Below the pieces are notes generated by a model. That model saw only the letters and a list, made by a program, of their open reading frames with translations, searched no databases and was not told the DNA's origin. A program made the translations under genes and the position numbers. A stretch of 64,000 nt of DNA from Kamptonema formosum PCC 6407 (GTDB lineage: Bacteria > Cyanobacteriota > Cyanobacteriia > Cyanobacteriales > Microcoleaceae), in the NCBI RefSeq assembly GCF_000332155.1, contig NZ_KB235903.1, positions 1,634,000-1,697,999 of the forward strand, in the 5' to 3' direction. Numbering within the stretch: position 1 is the stretch's first letter; each line of letters starts with the position of its first letter. Shown piece by piece: positions 19,001-27,557 of the stretch.

Positions 19001-19715
19001 CTACATTCCCTGGAACCGCGACATTCGGCCGTTCAACAAGGGGAGCAATGTTCGGGGTTCTTGGCGCTGAGCGATATCTAAGTCCTGTTTGCTCTTCAAT
19101 TTTAATAGTTTTTGCCGACTCCACCCTTTCTCGGCTCCCGCCTTTGTTGCTGTTCTCGAATGCCATAAATTTTAGCAACTGTAGGCTGTCGAGCAATCCT
19201 AAAAACTTACCGCTATCAGGCTCGATCAAGGCTATGGGAGCCAGGTTGGGAGCCGGCAGTAAGTCAGCAGTGGTGGAGAAATCTGCGATCGCCTCGCCAG
19301 ACATATCCCTACCTGCGCTTTCTAGTCCCCAATTTTCTCGACTCTCTGCCAAATAATTAAACTCGCCGTTTTTTTCCTGGTTTTTGAGCTGCGCTTGAGA
19401 GTGTTGCTGTCGCAGCCACAGCCAGAAATCGCTCAAACTCATAAGAGCCGATACAGCTAGCATAGGTTCGACTATAAAGTTCAGTTCCGACAGTGATTTA
19501 GCATGGTAGCCACCTCTGCGATCCGAAACTGGGGAGACAAACATTAAACTACGGAGATAGACTAACCCCAAAGGCTGCTGCAAATCGTTGACTACTGCCA
19601 CGCGATCGCACTTGGCTTGCCTGAAAATTGACCGCACTGCGGACAGTCTCGCAGTTGGGAAGCACAGCGGCACGGGTTCGATAAAATTTTGGAGAGTCGG
19701 GTTGGGTATTGACAT
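16071..19715 (-). CDS. Large hybrid histidine kinase: CBS-like, PAS-like, HisKA-HATPase, three degenerate receivers
   Basis: 1214 residues. The N-terminus (about 15-185) looks like a CBS pair (LSAVRSIFRQAKCDRVAVVND, IALIEPDSGKFLGLL). A PAS-like region follows (PLPLRLLSNDGQIITQNAAWK). HisKA has ISHELKTPL with His428; the HATPase has NLLSNALKF, DTGIGIP and GTGLGLVL. Three receiver-like domains then lack key acidic residues (LIVEAVPRF and IFINPLLPLL in the first). Repeat-derived insertions occur in frame: a GSRGAGE linker near residue 680, and roughly 100 residues (16420-16745) inside the third receiver. It is divergent from kaiABC; a clock-input or output role is inference. Confidence 0.88.
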   Translation of the reverse strand: MSIPNPTLQNFIEPVPLCFPTARLSAVRSIFRQAKCDRVAVVNDLQQPLGLVYLRSLMFVSPVSDRRGGYHAKSLSELNFIVEPMLAVSALMSLSDFWLWLRQQHSQAQLKNQEKNGEFNYLAESRENWGLESAGRDMSGEAIADFSTTADLLPAPNLAPIALIEPDSGKFLGLLDSLQLLKFMAFENSNKGGSRERVESAKTIKIEEQTGLRYRSAPRTPNIAPLVERPNVAVPGNVALTLNSFGQLLEQLPLPLRLLSNDGQIITQNAAWKSLLGAGPEPALQAAETGSNSAKPFSHSSASVSRNAGNSVPEDGRNWGGTALAQEDSSCSGPACAIAQPLAFSTSTAPSWCAIAAKPDNYTCTSPAHQGKDRTWQFVKQPLSETLTLVLAQDVTEEQLVAKELAAKNADLIQLNRLKDEFLACISHELKTPLTAVLGLSSLLKDRAIGELNDRQARYAKLIHQSGRHLMTVVNDILDLTRMETGQMELIVEPVQIAAVCDRAFEGAKLLQQQEDKPTAARDDPTNRDSTSGKSDSPIDFTLEIESGLAHIVADELRLRQMLVNLLSNALKFTAPGAAIGLKVNHWEGWIAFTVWDTGIGIPADKQHLIFQKFQQLESPLTRRFQGTGLGLVLTQRLARLHGGDVSFISSEGQGSQFTLLLPPCPPGKTDGKRGSRGAGEPGSRGAGEIEDENLRLVSSFPRPRVPPLKRSPVGLVLIVEAVPRFIEDLSNLLTNLGYRVIVARSGTEALEKARRFSPEVIFINPLLPLLSGWDVLTLLKTDADTCSIPAIVTATRGEKERAKLNRADGFLSLPVKEATLLEQLRDLTRAEQPTADAFKSSLTVLLLSPLNSSFHAASFLVHPSYCRILEADDLDQAELLARIWHPNVMVLEGTTQLQNPSAFVEELSRRSSLVSIPLVTLDSVTTSVANQVKGLSVFPCLAAGDRTAVGTADTSQQMPSALWQVIQVAAGITCKPSILLVDVSSLSDLLQSAEREGERGNGEEGPEGKEGEISDFFNSKLKTPKRGEERSHLSKLETPNCVSEAYPQGLALRGAKRGEERSKLKPSLPTPNSPSSQVTHPPLTFPIPNSQLPVPNSQALIQYLQTAGFRGAIAGSWAEVLQQLQYQSVDLLLICLREDSSSSLVQALSNLRQMPAKPPILVLDYRCQTNRESPAIDSILGEIAAQLLSSSLSVAELLQQIEQSLNGSYKHKS
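16420..16745 (-). repeat. Repeat-derived in-frame insertion inside the hybrid kinase
   Basis: Coding DNA here is made of intergenic-type repeats: a palindromic unit on the minus strand (GCGAAGCCTACCCGCAGGG... GAGGCGCGAAGCGTGGCGAGG, encoding EAYPQGLALRGAKRGEER), a partial second copy, and tracts resembling TTGGGAATTGGG and CCCCTCTTCCCC. It separates SILLVDVSSLSDLLQS (strand 1/helix 1 of a receiver fold) from ALIQYLQTAGF, which looks like the rest of the same helix. Confidence 0.65.
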
Positions 19716-20049
19716 GAGAAACTTGGTGGTCAGGGCTGGAAATCAGAAGTAGCGCAACAATTGATGCTAAATAATAGGGGCCGACCTCGAAATCTGCCTT
19801 ATCCCTATCTCAGTCCGCAGAGCGACCTAGCGAGTCCAGCAAGATGCTTGGGATAATCATAGACCTGGGCTATCTAATCTAGCTAGGAATAATTTTAAGA
19901 CTCCAGCTCTTTGCCTGAAATCTTGCTGAGGATTGTTAAAGGCTGCTCCCAAGGGTACAGTTTTAATTATCGCTCTCTAACAGGGATCGAATCAATTTTG
20001 GAGTTAAGATTGGTTACAATTAGTGTTTAAATGTTTTATGTAATATTAT
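19716..20049. other. Divergent promoter region between hybrid kinase and kaiA
   Basis: A 334-bp gap. No repeat array, tRNA or hairpin with a T-run was found. It must hold both divergent promoters; AT-rich candidates lie at 20015-20045 just before kaiA. Confidence 0.5.
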
Positions 20050-21030
20050 GTGTTTGCAAAGGAGTTACCAAAACTGACCGATTCAGCACTGTCTGGCAAC
20101 TTCGGGATTGAGCCAAATACAGCTTTGCGTTCCGAGCTTTCTATCTGTATTTTTCTGCGGTCTGAAGAACTCGCGACATCTGTCCTCAAGCTTTTGGACA
20201 GAAATCGCTACATTTTGATGCGTAGTAATTCCCCAGAGGGATTTTTGGACTTCATCCAGCGCAACAGCCACCTCGATTGCCTTGTATTCGAGGTTTACCC
20301 AGAGTTACACTTGCTAGTTAGCCAACTACAAGAACATTCCATATTCTTACCAGTCGTAATCTTGGAAGCGGAGGCAAATTCAGAAGACGCTAAACTTCTG
20401 CCAGAGAATCAGGCGATGACCTCGGAGGATAGCCACGAGGAAAACCTCCATTTTTTTTACCACGCTGCTGAAGTGAAGTTGCCGATCGCCAAGTTAAGCG
20501 ATCTCAGTTCCTTCATTGACCAGGCGATGACCCGATTTCTCAATCTCTCTGTCCCGGTTCGAGCTAGAGGCCATGCCTCAACTACCGATCCGACTGCGGA
20601 ATTGACTTCTCAAAGTTTGCTCCATCGCCAGCAGCGGAGGCTTGCTGAAAAATTACGGGAGCGATTAGGATACTTAGGTGTGTACTATAAGAGAAATTCC
20701 CAGTTTTTCTTCCGAAATCTGCCTTCAGCAGAGAGGCAAAAGCTCTTGGAGCAACTTCAGTCAAATTATCGTGAGATAGTTTTGAATTATTTTTCCCCAG
20801 ACTCCACGCTGAATAATAAAATAGATGAGTTTGTAAATGTAGCTTTTTTTGCCGACATTTCTGTTACTCAAATTGTAGAAATTCACATGGAATTAATGGA
20901 TGAATTTGCCAACCAGCTAAAATTAGAAGGTCGTAGTGAGGAAGTATTACTAGACTACCGATTGACACTAATCGATGCGATTGCACACTTGTGCGAGATG
21001 TACAGACGTTCAATTCCCAGAGATTCTTGA
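20050..21030 (+). CDS. kaiA: Circadian clock protein KaiA
   Basis: 326 residues from a GTG start. The C-terminal half is strongly conserved KaiA (LGYLGVYYKR, FFRNLPSAERQKLL, VVEIHMELMDEFA-like VEIHMELMDEFANQL, DYRLTLIDAIAHLCEMYRRSIPR), the dimer that binds the KaiC tail and stimulates autophosphorylation. The N-terminal half is a pseudo-receiver (SELSICIFLRSEELATSVL), so it is full-length, not the short heterocyst-former type. Known KaiA proteins are about 284-300 residues, so about 25 N-terminal residues may be extra; TTG at 20125 is an alternative. An AAAGGAG at 20058-20064 lies inside the frame, so the start is unsettled. Confidence 0.93.
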   Translation: MFAKELPKLTDSALSGNFGIEPNTALRSELSICIFLRSEELATSVLKLLDRNRYILMRSNSPEGFLDFIQRNSHLDCLVFEVYPELHLLVSQLQEHSIFLPVVILEAEANSEDAKLLPENQAMTSEDSHEENLHFFYHAAEVKLPIAKLSDLSSFIDQAMTRFLNLSVPVRARGHASTTDPTAELTSQSLLHRQQRRLAEKLRERLGYLGVYYKRNSQFFFRNLPSAERQKLLEQLQSNYREIVLNYFSPDSTLNNKIDEFVNVAFFADISVTQIVEIHMELMDEFANQLKLEGRSEEVLLDYRLTLIDAIAHLCEMYRRSIPRDS

Positions 21031-21035
21031 TTTTT

Positions 21036-21165
21036 GTTAACTGTTAACTGTTAACTGTTAACTGTTAACTGTTAATTGTTGTCAATCACCAATTACCAAT
21101 CACCAATTACCAATCACCAATTACCAATTATCAATCACCAATCACCAATTATCAACTGATAGTCT
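21036..21165. repeat. TGTTAAC and CAATTAC/CAATCAC heptamer arrays between kaiA and kaiB
   Basis: About five TGTTAAC copies followed by about ten CAATCAC/CAATTAC/CAATTAT copies fill almost the whole kaiA-kaiB gap. The spacer is much of the distance between the two clock genes and may affect read-through or folding of the transcript. Confidence 0.9.
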
Positions 21166-21176
21166 GAGCAAAATTT

Positions 21177-21503
21177 ATGACCCCTCTGAAGAAAACCTAT
21201 GTTCTCAAACTCTATGTTGCTGGGAATACTCCCAACTCTGTAAGGGCTTTGAAAACACTCAAGGACATTCTAGAGCAAGAATTTCTGGGAGTCTACGCCC
21301 TCAAAGTGATAGATGTCCTCAAAAACCCTCAACTAGCAGAAGAGGACAAAATTTTGGCAACGCCGACTTTGGCTAAAATATTGCCACCTCCAGTCAGAAA
21401 AATTATTGGTGATTTATCAGACAGAGAAAAAGTTTTGATTGGACTAGATTTACTCTATGAAGAATTGCGCGAAGAAGACATGAACTTACACGATAGAATC
21501 TAA
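21177..21503 (+). CDS. kaiB: Circadian clock protein KaiB
   Basis: 108 residues, essentially the cyanobacterial consensus: [63 protein letters not shown] and the acidic tail [16 protein letters not shown]. KaiB switches from a tetrameric ground fold to a thioredoxin-like fold that binds phosphorylated KaiC and sequesters KaiA. The gene lies between kaiA (146 bp upstream) and kaiC (177 bp downstream), all on the plus strand. Confidence 0.98.
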   Translation: MTPLKKTYVLKLYVAGNTPNSVRALKTLKDILEQEFLGVYALKVIDVLKNPQLAEEDKILATPTLAKILPPPVRKIIGDLSDREKVLIGLDLLYEELREEDMNLHDRI

Positions 21504-21680
21504 GCGATCGTCAACAAATAGCTACAACAATTAATACAATTAAAACTGTTAGCTTGAGTGACTTTCTATAAAACAAAATATAGAACAACACTAAATATAC
21601 AATAGTGATAATTGACATTGTTGATCCTAATAGCTTTCTAATTAAAAACAACAATTAACAACAAAAAACAAAAACAAAAT

Positions 21681-23249
21681 ATGGATAATAATACTCAAAT
21701 TTTGCATCACGAAGTATTAGTAACCCCAGGAGTTCAAAAAATTCGCACGATGATTGAGGGTTTCGATGATATAAGTCACGGAGGAATGCCTATTGGCAGA
21801 ACCACCTTAGTCAGCGGCACATCGGGAACTGGAAAGACATTATTTGCCGTGCAATTTCTCTACAACGGCATCATGAACTTTGAAGAAGCGGGGGTATTTG
21901 TTACCTTTGAAGAATCTCCCACAGATATCATTAAAAATGCCTACAGTTTCGGTTGGGATTTGCAACGCTTAATTGACGAAGGCAAACTGTTTATTTTAGA
22001 TGCTTCTCCCGATCCAGAAGGTCAAGATATTGTCGGAAATTTTGATTTATCCGCCTTAATCGAGCGCATTCAATACGCGATTCGGAAATATAAAGCTCGG
22101 CGAGTTTCTATTGATTCAGTAACGGCAGTTTTCCAGCAATATGATGCGGCCTCCGTAGTGCGGCGGGAGATTTTTCGTCTAGTAGCGCGACTAAAACAAG
22201 TTGGTGCTACTACGATTATGACCACTGAACGGGTAGAAGAGTATGGCCCTGTGGCGCGGTTTGGAGTAGAGGAATTTGTTTCAGATAATGTAGTGATTGT
22301 CCGCAACGTTTTGGAAGGGGAACGCCGTCGTCGCACGATGGAAATTTTGAAGTTGCGGGGGACAACTCACATGAAAGGGGAGTATCCTTTTACGATTACG
22401 AATAACGGCATTAATATTTTCCCCCTTGGTGCAATGCGCTTAACTCAACGTTCTTCTAATGTCCGGGTTTCTTCTGGGGATAAAACTCTCGATGAAATGT
22501 GCGGTGGTGGTTTCTTCAAAGATTCGATTATTTTAGCTACTGGCGCTACTGGTACGGGTAAAACTTTGCTGGTGAGTAAGTTTTTGCAAAATGCTTGTGC
22601 AAATGGCGATCGCGCTATGCTATTTGCTTATGAAGAGTCTCGCGCTCAGCTATTTCGCAATGCTTATTCTTGGGGAATTGATTTTGAGGAAATGGAACAA
22701 AAAGGTCTGCTGAGAATCCTTTGCACCTACCCGGAATCGGCAGGTTTAGAAGACCATTTGCAAAATATTAAATCAGAAATTGCTGAATTTAAGCCGTCTC
22801 GAATTGCTATTGATTCCCTATCAGCTTTAGCGCGGGGAGTTAGTAATAATTCTTTCCGGCAATTTGTGATCGGCGTGACTGGTTTTGCTAAGCAGGAGGA
22901 AATAACTGGCTTTTTCACGAATACAAGCGATCAGTTCATGGGCTCTAATTCAATTACGGATTCTCATATTTCTACGATTACTGATACGATTATCATGCTT
23001 CAGTATGTGGAAATCCGAGGAGAAATGTCCCGCGCTATTAATGTTTTCAAAATGCGTGGTTCTTGGCACGATAAGGGTATTCGGGAGTATACAATTACGG
23101 AGAAAGGGCCGGAAATTAGAGACTCTTTCCGCAGTTACGAACGGATTATTAGCGGTTCTCCAACTCGGATTAGTTTTAATGAAAAGAGTGAGTTATCTCG
23201 GATTATTAAAGGTGTTCAAGGTCAAGGGGGGGATGGTGAAGAAATATAA
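21681..23249 (+). CDS. kaiC: Circadian clock ATPase/kinase KaiC
   Basis: 522 residues with two RecA-like lobes. Lobe CI has Walker A GTSGTGKT and catalytic glutamates in FEESPTD; lobe CII has GATGTGKT and YEESRAQ. The phosphorylation sites fall at Ser431 and Thr432 within SHISTITDT, exactly the numbering of the model protein. The C-terminal tail (RIISGSPTRIS) that KaiA pulls out is present. It forms the hexamer whose ATPase and phosphorylation cycle keep circadian time. It closes the kaiABC cluster and is followed by a composite repeat; no sasA or rpaA is nearby. Confidence 0.98.
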   Translation: MDNNTQILHHEVLVTPGVQKIRTMIEGFDDISHGGMPIGRTTLVSGTSGTGKTLFAVQFLYNGIMNFEEAGVFVTFEESPTDIIKNAYSFGWDLQRLIDEGKLFILDASPDPEGQDIVGNFDLSALIERIQYAIRKYKARRVSIDSVTAVFQQYDAASVVRREIFRLVARLKQVGATTIMTTERVEEYGPVARFGVEEFVSDNVVIVRNVLEGERRRRTMEILKLRGTTHMKGEYPFTITNNGINIFPLGAMRLTQRSSNVRVSSGDKTLDEMCGGGFFKDSIILATGATGTGKTLLVSKFLQNACANGDRAMLFAYEESRAQLFRNAYSWGIDFEEMEQKGLLRILCTYPESAGLEDHLQNIKSEIAEFKPSRIAIDSLSALARGVSNNSFRQFVIGVTGFAKQEEITGFFTNTSDQFMGSNSITDSHISTITDTIIMLQYVEIRGEMSRAINVFKMRGSWHDKGIREYTITEKGPEIRDSFRSYERIISGSPTRISFNEKSELSRIIKGVQGQGGDGEEI

Positions 23250-23254
23250 GGGTA

Positions 23255-23428
23255 ATGGGTAATTGGTAATGGGTAATTGGTAATGGGTAATTGGTAATGG
23301 GTAATTGGTAATGGCTAATGGCTAATCCCTCTTACTTACCTTCCCCATCTCCCCTGCTCCCTCGCTCCCTCGCTCCCCCGCTCCCCCTCCCTCTCTTCCC
23401 TAGCCCCTAGCCCCTAGCCCCTAGCCCC
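23255..23428. repeat. Composite intergenic repeat (heptamers, C-rich, CTAGCCCC)
   Basis: TAATGGG/TAATTGG copies, then TAATGGC, then C-rich tracts (CTCCCTCGCTCC) and CTAGCCCC octamers, in the same order as at 2050, 44425 and 51644. It follows the kaiC stop codon. Confidence 0.95.
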
Positions 23429-23508
23429 TTCTTCTATGTGACAAGAAAAATGGCAGGCAAGCGGGAAATGGGGAAATGCGGGGTGGCTTGCCTGCCTTGC
23501 TAACTAAG

Positions 23509-23581
23509 CGAGCACGGAGGGATTTGAACCCCCGACCCTCAGAACCGGAATCTGATGCTCTATCCACTGAGCTACGTGCCC
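23509..23581 (-). tRNA. tRNA-Arg(CCG)
   Basis: Cloverleaf on the minus strand: acceptor GGGCACG/CGTGCTC (one G-T pair), D arm GCTC-AGTGGATA-GAGC, anticodon stem TCAGA/TCTGA with loop TTCCGGT (anticodon CCG), T arm GGGGG-TTCAAAT-CCCTC region, discriminator G. CCA not encoded. Confidence 0.97.
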
Positions 23582-23761
23582 TCGCTTTTTTGAATTATAG
23601 CACGTCTGTCGGCAAAATGGAGTGAGTGAGAAAAATTTGCGATCGCATCCTCGAACTACATATTTTAGAGCTGGACTTCCCGCAAATTGTATTCAAAAAT
23701 ACTTTTTTTAGCTTTCGGCTGTCGTCATCCCCCGAATTTCGGGGGACTTATAGAGGGTATC

Positions 23762-24118
23762 CTAGCAAAATTCAAGCTGTGCGATCGCGGAATTTCTCGC
23801 ATCCTCTATCCTGTCAATCAAAGCTTTGAGAGAAGCTTTTTCTGGGAATGCAAATCTGCGATCGCTTAAATGATCGAAAGCTTCCCATTCGCCGCTAACT
23901 TCCATATCTTGCCACAAAAACCAGTCTCGATAGATTTCGCCAGTATCAATATCATCGCACAAAGCCAGCCAATCATCTCCCGTCAAAGCATCTGCATTTA
24001 ATGCTACTAACTCCAACCAAGCTAATGCAATGCAGCTATCTAAATCGCAATTATCCTTATCCTTAACTGATTCAGATTGATTAGGGGTAGCTAGAGGTGA
24101 ACAAAGAATAGTTTCCAT
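23762..24118 (-). CDS. Small acidic protein, unknown
   Basis: 118 residues, acidic and rich in Asp, Leu and Trp (ALTGDDWLALCDDIDTGEIY, RDWFLWQDMEVSGEWEAFDH). No signal peptide, membrane helix or catalytic motif is seen, and I do not recognise a family. The start at ATG 24118 lacks a strong ribosome site. It lies between tRNA-Arg and the SLH protein gene, in the same direction as both. Coding-like composition supports a real gene. Confidence 0.6.
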   Translation of the reverse strand: METILCSPLATPNQSESVKDKDNCDLDSCIALAWLELVALNADALTGDDWLALCDDIDTGEIYRDWFLWQDMEVSGEWEAFDHLSDRRFAFPEKASLKALIDRIEDARNSAIAQLEFC

Positions 24119-24237
24119 GATTGTTACCTGGGTTGTTAAAGAACTGTTCTATCTGTTAACTCTTGGGCCGATTTAGGTGAATAGTGAAATCAAAAATGAC
24201 AAGTCCGATCGCGCTATTCACCGAAAGCAATTAACTA

Positions 24238-25422
24238 CTACTTAGAAACACAATTGAGCATTCGTAAAGTAGCTGCGGCTGCATAATTACGCTTCGCTCC
24301 GGCATCTGGGAAAAACTGATTGCCACTTTCATTCAAAGGAGAAGCTATAGAACAATAACCAGACATTTGATTAATTGTGGAAGCGGCCCAGTGATTGGGG
24401 GTATCTGAGAAAGTTTTAACTGGTTGTGTGGGGGATAAATTGGGAGATTGACCTTGCAAAGTCAAACCAAATTCTGCTGCTTTTCTTAGCACTGCCATCA
24501 TTTCAGCGCGGGTGACAAGTTGCTGCGGTTTAAACGTCCCATCTTCATAGCCGCTGACAATCTTATTATCCTGTGCAAATTTGATTTTAGCAGCACTCCA
24601 GCGGGAAGCTTCAACATCAGCATAAGGACGAGATGATACTTGAGTGGGAATACTTAAATTAGCACCCTTGACTCGCTTCAAAGATTCCAATACTAAAGAT
24701 ACCAATTGCTCCCTAGTTAAAGCTTCTTGAGGGCGGAAGGTATTATCGCTGAATCCAGCAACGAATCCCAACTCTACAGCCTGTTGAATTTCTTTAGAAT
24801 AGATATCGCTACTGATATCTTTAAAAGCAGTAGTAATAGGCGGTGTATCAGTCCCATTATTTACAGTTCCCGGAGCAGTTTGATTGCTGGCTAAATAAAA
24901 GTGTCCGAGGGTTTTACCGTCATAAGCTCGTTTAGCAAAACGCCATTCTGGATCGAGAAAAACCTTCATGAAACCGCCAGTTACACCGCGCGTTCTACCA
25001 ATCACAACAGGCTGATAATTTGGGTCGTTAGGACTGCCGACAAGCAGAACATCGCTGCCATTATTCTGCAAACTTAAACTATATTTTAATGCCAAATCAG
25101 TACCAGCCATGCGGATAGAATAACCATTGCTATCTGTGGCGCGGCCGCAAAGACCAGTGAAGTCAAAATTTAACAGCAACGGATCGATGGTAACGGGGTT
25201 AGAACCGCTTTCGCTCCAGCAAGAACGCGACTTAGATATTTGTTCTAAAACTAACAGTTGGTGGCCGCCTAAACCGCGCGGAACTGCAACGGCAACAACG
25301 CTGTTTTGGTCAATTTCTGTTTGGTCAAATTTATAAGCTGCGGCAGCTTGATTTAAAGTATTGATTGTGAAGATAGCGGCGGTACCGAAAGCAGCCATTG
25401 CCAGTCTGCGTAAAATATTCAT
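24238..25422 (-). CDS. DUF3747 and S-layer-homology domain surface protein
   Basis: 394 residues. A signal peptide (MNILRRLAMAAFGTAAIFTI...AAAA) is followed by a DUF3747 domain (about 30-195; KFDQTEIDQNSVVAVAVPRG, GLCGRATDSNGYSIRM) and three SLH motifs (FKDISSDIYSKEIQQAVELG; PYADVEASRWSAAKIKFAQD; FSDTPNHWAASTINQM). SLH domains bind cell-wall polymers, so this protein should sit at the cell surface or periplasm. The gene is single. Family function is otherwise unknown. Confidence 0.92.
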   Translation of the reverse strand: MNILRRLAMAAFGTAAIFTINTLNQAAAAYKFDQTEIDQNSVVAVAVPRGLGGHQLLVLEQISKSRSCWSESGSNPVTIDPLLLNFDFTGLCGRATDSNGYSIRMAGTDLALKYSLSLQNNGSDVLLVGSPNDPNYQPVVIGRTRGVTGGFMKVFLDPEWRFAKRAYDGKTLGHFYLASNQTAPGTVNNGTDTPPITTAFKDISSDIYSKEIQQAVELGFVAGFSDNTFRPQEALTREQLVSLVLESLKRVKGANLSIPTQVSSRPYADVEASRWSAAKIKFAQDNKIVSGYEDGTFKPQQLVTRAEMMAVLRKAAEFGLTLQGQSPNLSPTQPVKTFSDTPNHWAASTINQMSGYCSIASPLNESGNQFFPDAGAKRNYAAAATLRMLNCVSK

Positions 25423-25683
25423 TTTGTATTCCCTGTTTGCTTGATGTCACTACTTTAAAAAATTGGAGAGGGGTTCCGCGCAGGAGATTAGGGAGTTAAA
25501 AAATATTTTTAGGGGAAATCATTGAAAACCTTACAACTACTGACTGGAGAGGGTTTGAGTCGGTTAGTGTCAAAAATGTGGCTAAAAATTAACTTCCTTA
25601 AATTAGGGCGAGTTTCCTATCTCCCTTAAAATCGTCTAAAATACCAAGTTAAGGCGTTAAACTCGGTTTTCGGTAAAAGAGAA

Positions 25684-27048
25684 GTGCTCAAGTCAAAACG
25701 CGATCGCGGTCGAATTCTTACCGCCTCTGGGTTGAAAAAAATTAATGAGGCGATTCAGGAGTGGTCTGACCAGAACAACCTCAAAGGCACGCTGGCTGAG
25801 GTAGAGGCGGAGTCGGGTGTCGGCGCTGATACTGTTAGCAAAATTCGGCAGGGCCGAGATGGAGCCGACCTCAGCAAAATTCGCCAGTTATTCGCGACTT
25901 TTGGGCTCACCCTTGACCCAAGCGACCACAATTCTGCTAAACCTGACAGCAACCAGGTAAATACGGACTTTACAGTTAGTAATGACATTCCTTTACCTAC
26001 GGCAGAACCAGAATTGCCGGGGGGACAAGTCGATGTAAATTCTAGATTTTATGTGGAACGGCCACCAATTGAAGAACGTTGCTATGAGACAATTTTGCAA
26101 TCAAGTGCATTAATTCGGATTAAAGCTCCGAGACAAATGGGTAAAACTTCTTTACTTTCTCGGATTTTAGATAGCGCTTCACGTCAAGGTTATTGCACCG
26201 TTCCGCTGAGTTTTCAGCTAGTAGATAAAGGCGTGTTTGCAAATTTAGATAAATTTTTAAAGTGGTTTTGCGCTTATATCGGGCGAGAATTGAACTTGCC
26301 GAATCAATTAGATGATTATTGGGATGATATTTTTGGCAGTAAAGTTAATTGCAAAGATTACTTTGAAAAGTATATATTGCCGCAAATCGATAGTCCGGTA
26401 GTTTTAGGTTTAGATGAAATCGACCGTATTTTTCAATATACGGATATTGCTGAAGATTTCTTGGGATTGCTACGAGCTTGGCATGAAGAATCAAAACGTC
26501 GAGAGATTTGGAAAAAACTAAGATTAATTGTAGTTCACTCCACAGAAGTTTACATTCCCATGAATATCAATCAATCCCCTTTCAATGTGGGGTTGCCAGT
26601 GGAATTACCAGAGTTTAACGCTCAACAAATCGCAGATTTAGCGCAGCGGCATGATTTGAAGTGGTCAGAGCAAGAAGTATTAGAATTAATGGCAATTGTG
26701 GGGGGAAATCCTTATCTAGTGCGAGTAGCATTATATCACATTTCACGGCAGGACTTGACCCTTGAACAGCTCAAGCAAACTGCTTTTGGAGAAGGTGGAG
26801 TTTATAGCGATCATCTACGCAGGCAGTTGTGGAATTTGGAACAGTATCCAGAATTGACGGCGGGAATGAGAGAAGTAGTTATGGCGAGTTCTTCGGTACA
26901 GTTAAAAACGATGCAGGCATTTAAATTAGAAAGTTTAGGGTTAGTAAAATTACAAGGTAATGAGTGCAGTCCGAGATGTGAATTGTACCGCCAATATTTC
27001 AGCTTGCACTTGAGTCAAAATTTGCGCGATAATGGGACTATAGATTAA
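25684..27048 (+). CDS. HTH-AAA_35 (STAND-type) ATPase
   Basis: 454 residues from GTG. The N-terminus (about 30-80) has a helix-turn-helix-like segment (TLAEVEAESGVGADTVSKIR). An AAA_35 ATPase domain follows with Walker A APRQMGKTSLL (Lys154) and Walker B VVLGLDEIDRIF (Asp244-Glu245), then a helical/winged end (LAQRHDLKWSEQEV, GGNPYLVRVALYH). Proteins of this class are molecular switches, often in regulatory or conflict systems. The 3' end overlaps the convergent DUF29 gene by 11 bp, and a second AAA_35 protein is encoded 510 bp on. Confidence 0.85.
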   Translation: MLKSKRDRGRILTASGLKKINEAIQEWSDQNNLKGTLAEVEAESGVGADTVSKIRQGRDGADLSKIRQLFATFGLTLDPSDHNSAKPDSNQVNTDFTVSNDIPLPTAEPELPGGQVDVNSRFYVERPPIEERCYETILQSSALIRIKAPRQMGKTSLLSRILDSASRQGYCTVPLSFQLVDKGVFANLDKFLKWFCAYIGRELNLPNQLDDYWDDIFGSKVNCKDYFEKYILPQIDSPVVLGLDEIDRIFQYTDIAEDFLGLLRAWHEESKRREIWKKLRLIVVHSTEVYIPMNINQSPFNVGLPVELPEFNAQQIADLAQRHDLKWSEQEVLELMAIVGGNPYLVRVALYHISRQDLTLEQLKQTAFGEGGVYSDHLRRQLWNLEQYPELTAGMREVVMASSSVQLKTMQAFKLESLGLVKLQGNECSPRCELYRQYFSLHLSQNLRDNGTID

Positions 27049-27502
27049 TAGCATCTGGGAAAAAATCAGCATCTAGAATTTCGTCAATAGTGTAGGGACA
27101 CTCTGTAGGAAAAGTAACTAGAGGTAATTCAGTTTCATTGGTAGCAGCCTTTTTACCCCGGCGGTAGCACTCGCCTAAAACTTCTTCTAGAGCGGGATTA
27201 AGACTAGGACTATCTAGCAGTAAATCTTCAATTCGGTTGCGTTGTTCATCAATCGTATTTCGCCAAGAGCTACTTCGCAAACTAGACTGAAATTGCCACT
27301 TTAGTAAATGCTGTAACAACACTTCTAATCGACTTTTCAACTCCCGCCGCTCCGATTTACCCAAGCTTTCAATTTCCTCAATAACAGCTTCCCATTCTAC
27401 CTGTTTAAATTGCTCAGTACGAAGCAAATGCACCGTTTTTTCTGTCCATGCCACAAAGTCCGTATTATACAACTGAGCTATGTTTTTCGGCATCTGGCTC
27501 AT
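27038..27502 (-). CDS. DUF29 domain protein
   Basis: 154 residues with the DUF29 pattern: LYNTDFVAWTEKTVHLLR, WEAVIEEIESLGKSERRELKSRLEVLLQHLLKWQFQ and RGKKAATNETELP. All-helical and soluble; DUF29 proteins are abundant in cyanobacteria and of unknown function, sometimes linked to mobile or conflict loci. It is convergent with the HTH-AAA gene (11-bp overlap) and divergent from the AAA-WD40 gene. The start is probably the second Met (MPKNIAQLYNTDF, 27493), the more common beginning. Confidence 0.88.
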   Translation of the reverse strand: MSQMPKNIAQLYNTDFVAWTEKTVHLLRTEQFKQVEWEAVIEEIESLGKSERRELKSRLEVLLQHLLKWQFQSSLRSSSWRNTIDEQRNRIEDLLLDSPSLNPALEEVLGECYRRGKKAATNETELPLVTFPTECPYTIDEILDADFFPDAINL

Positions 27503-27557
27503 AGGCTCCTTAAATCCCAGTAATGAGATAGACTTAACTTAGTTTACATTTATTTTA

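Noticed and set aside
23626..23869. Short plus-strand frames beside the small acidic protein gene
   Set aside because: They overlap each other and the better-supported minus-strand gene at 23762-24118, with no coding signature.
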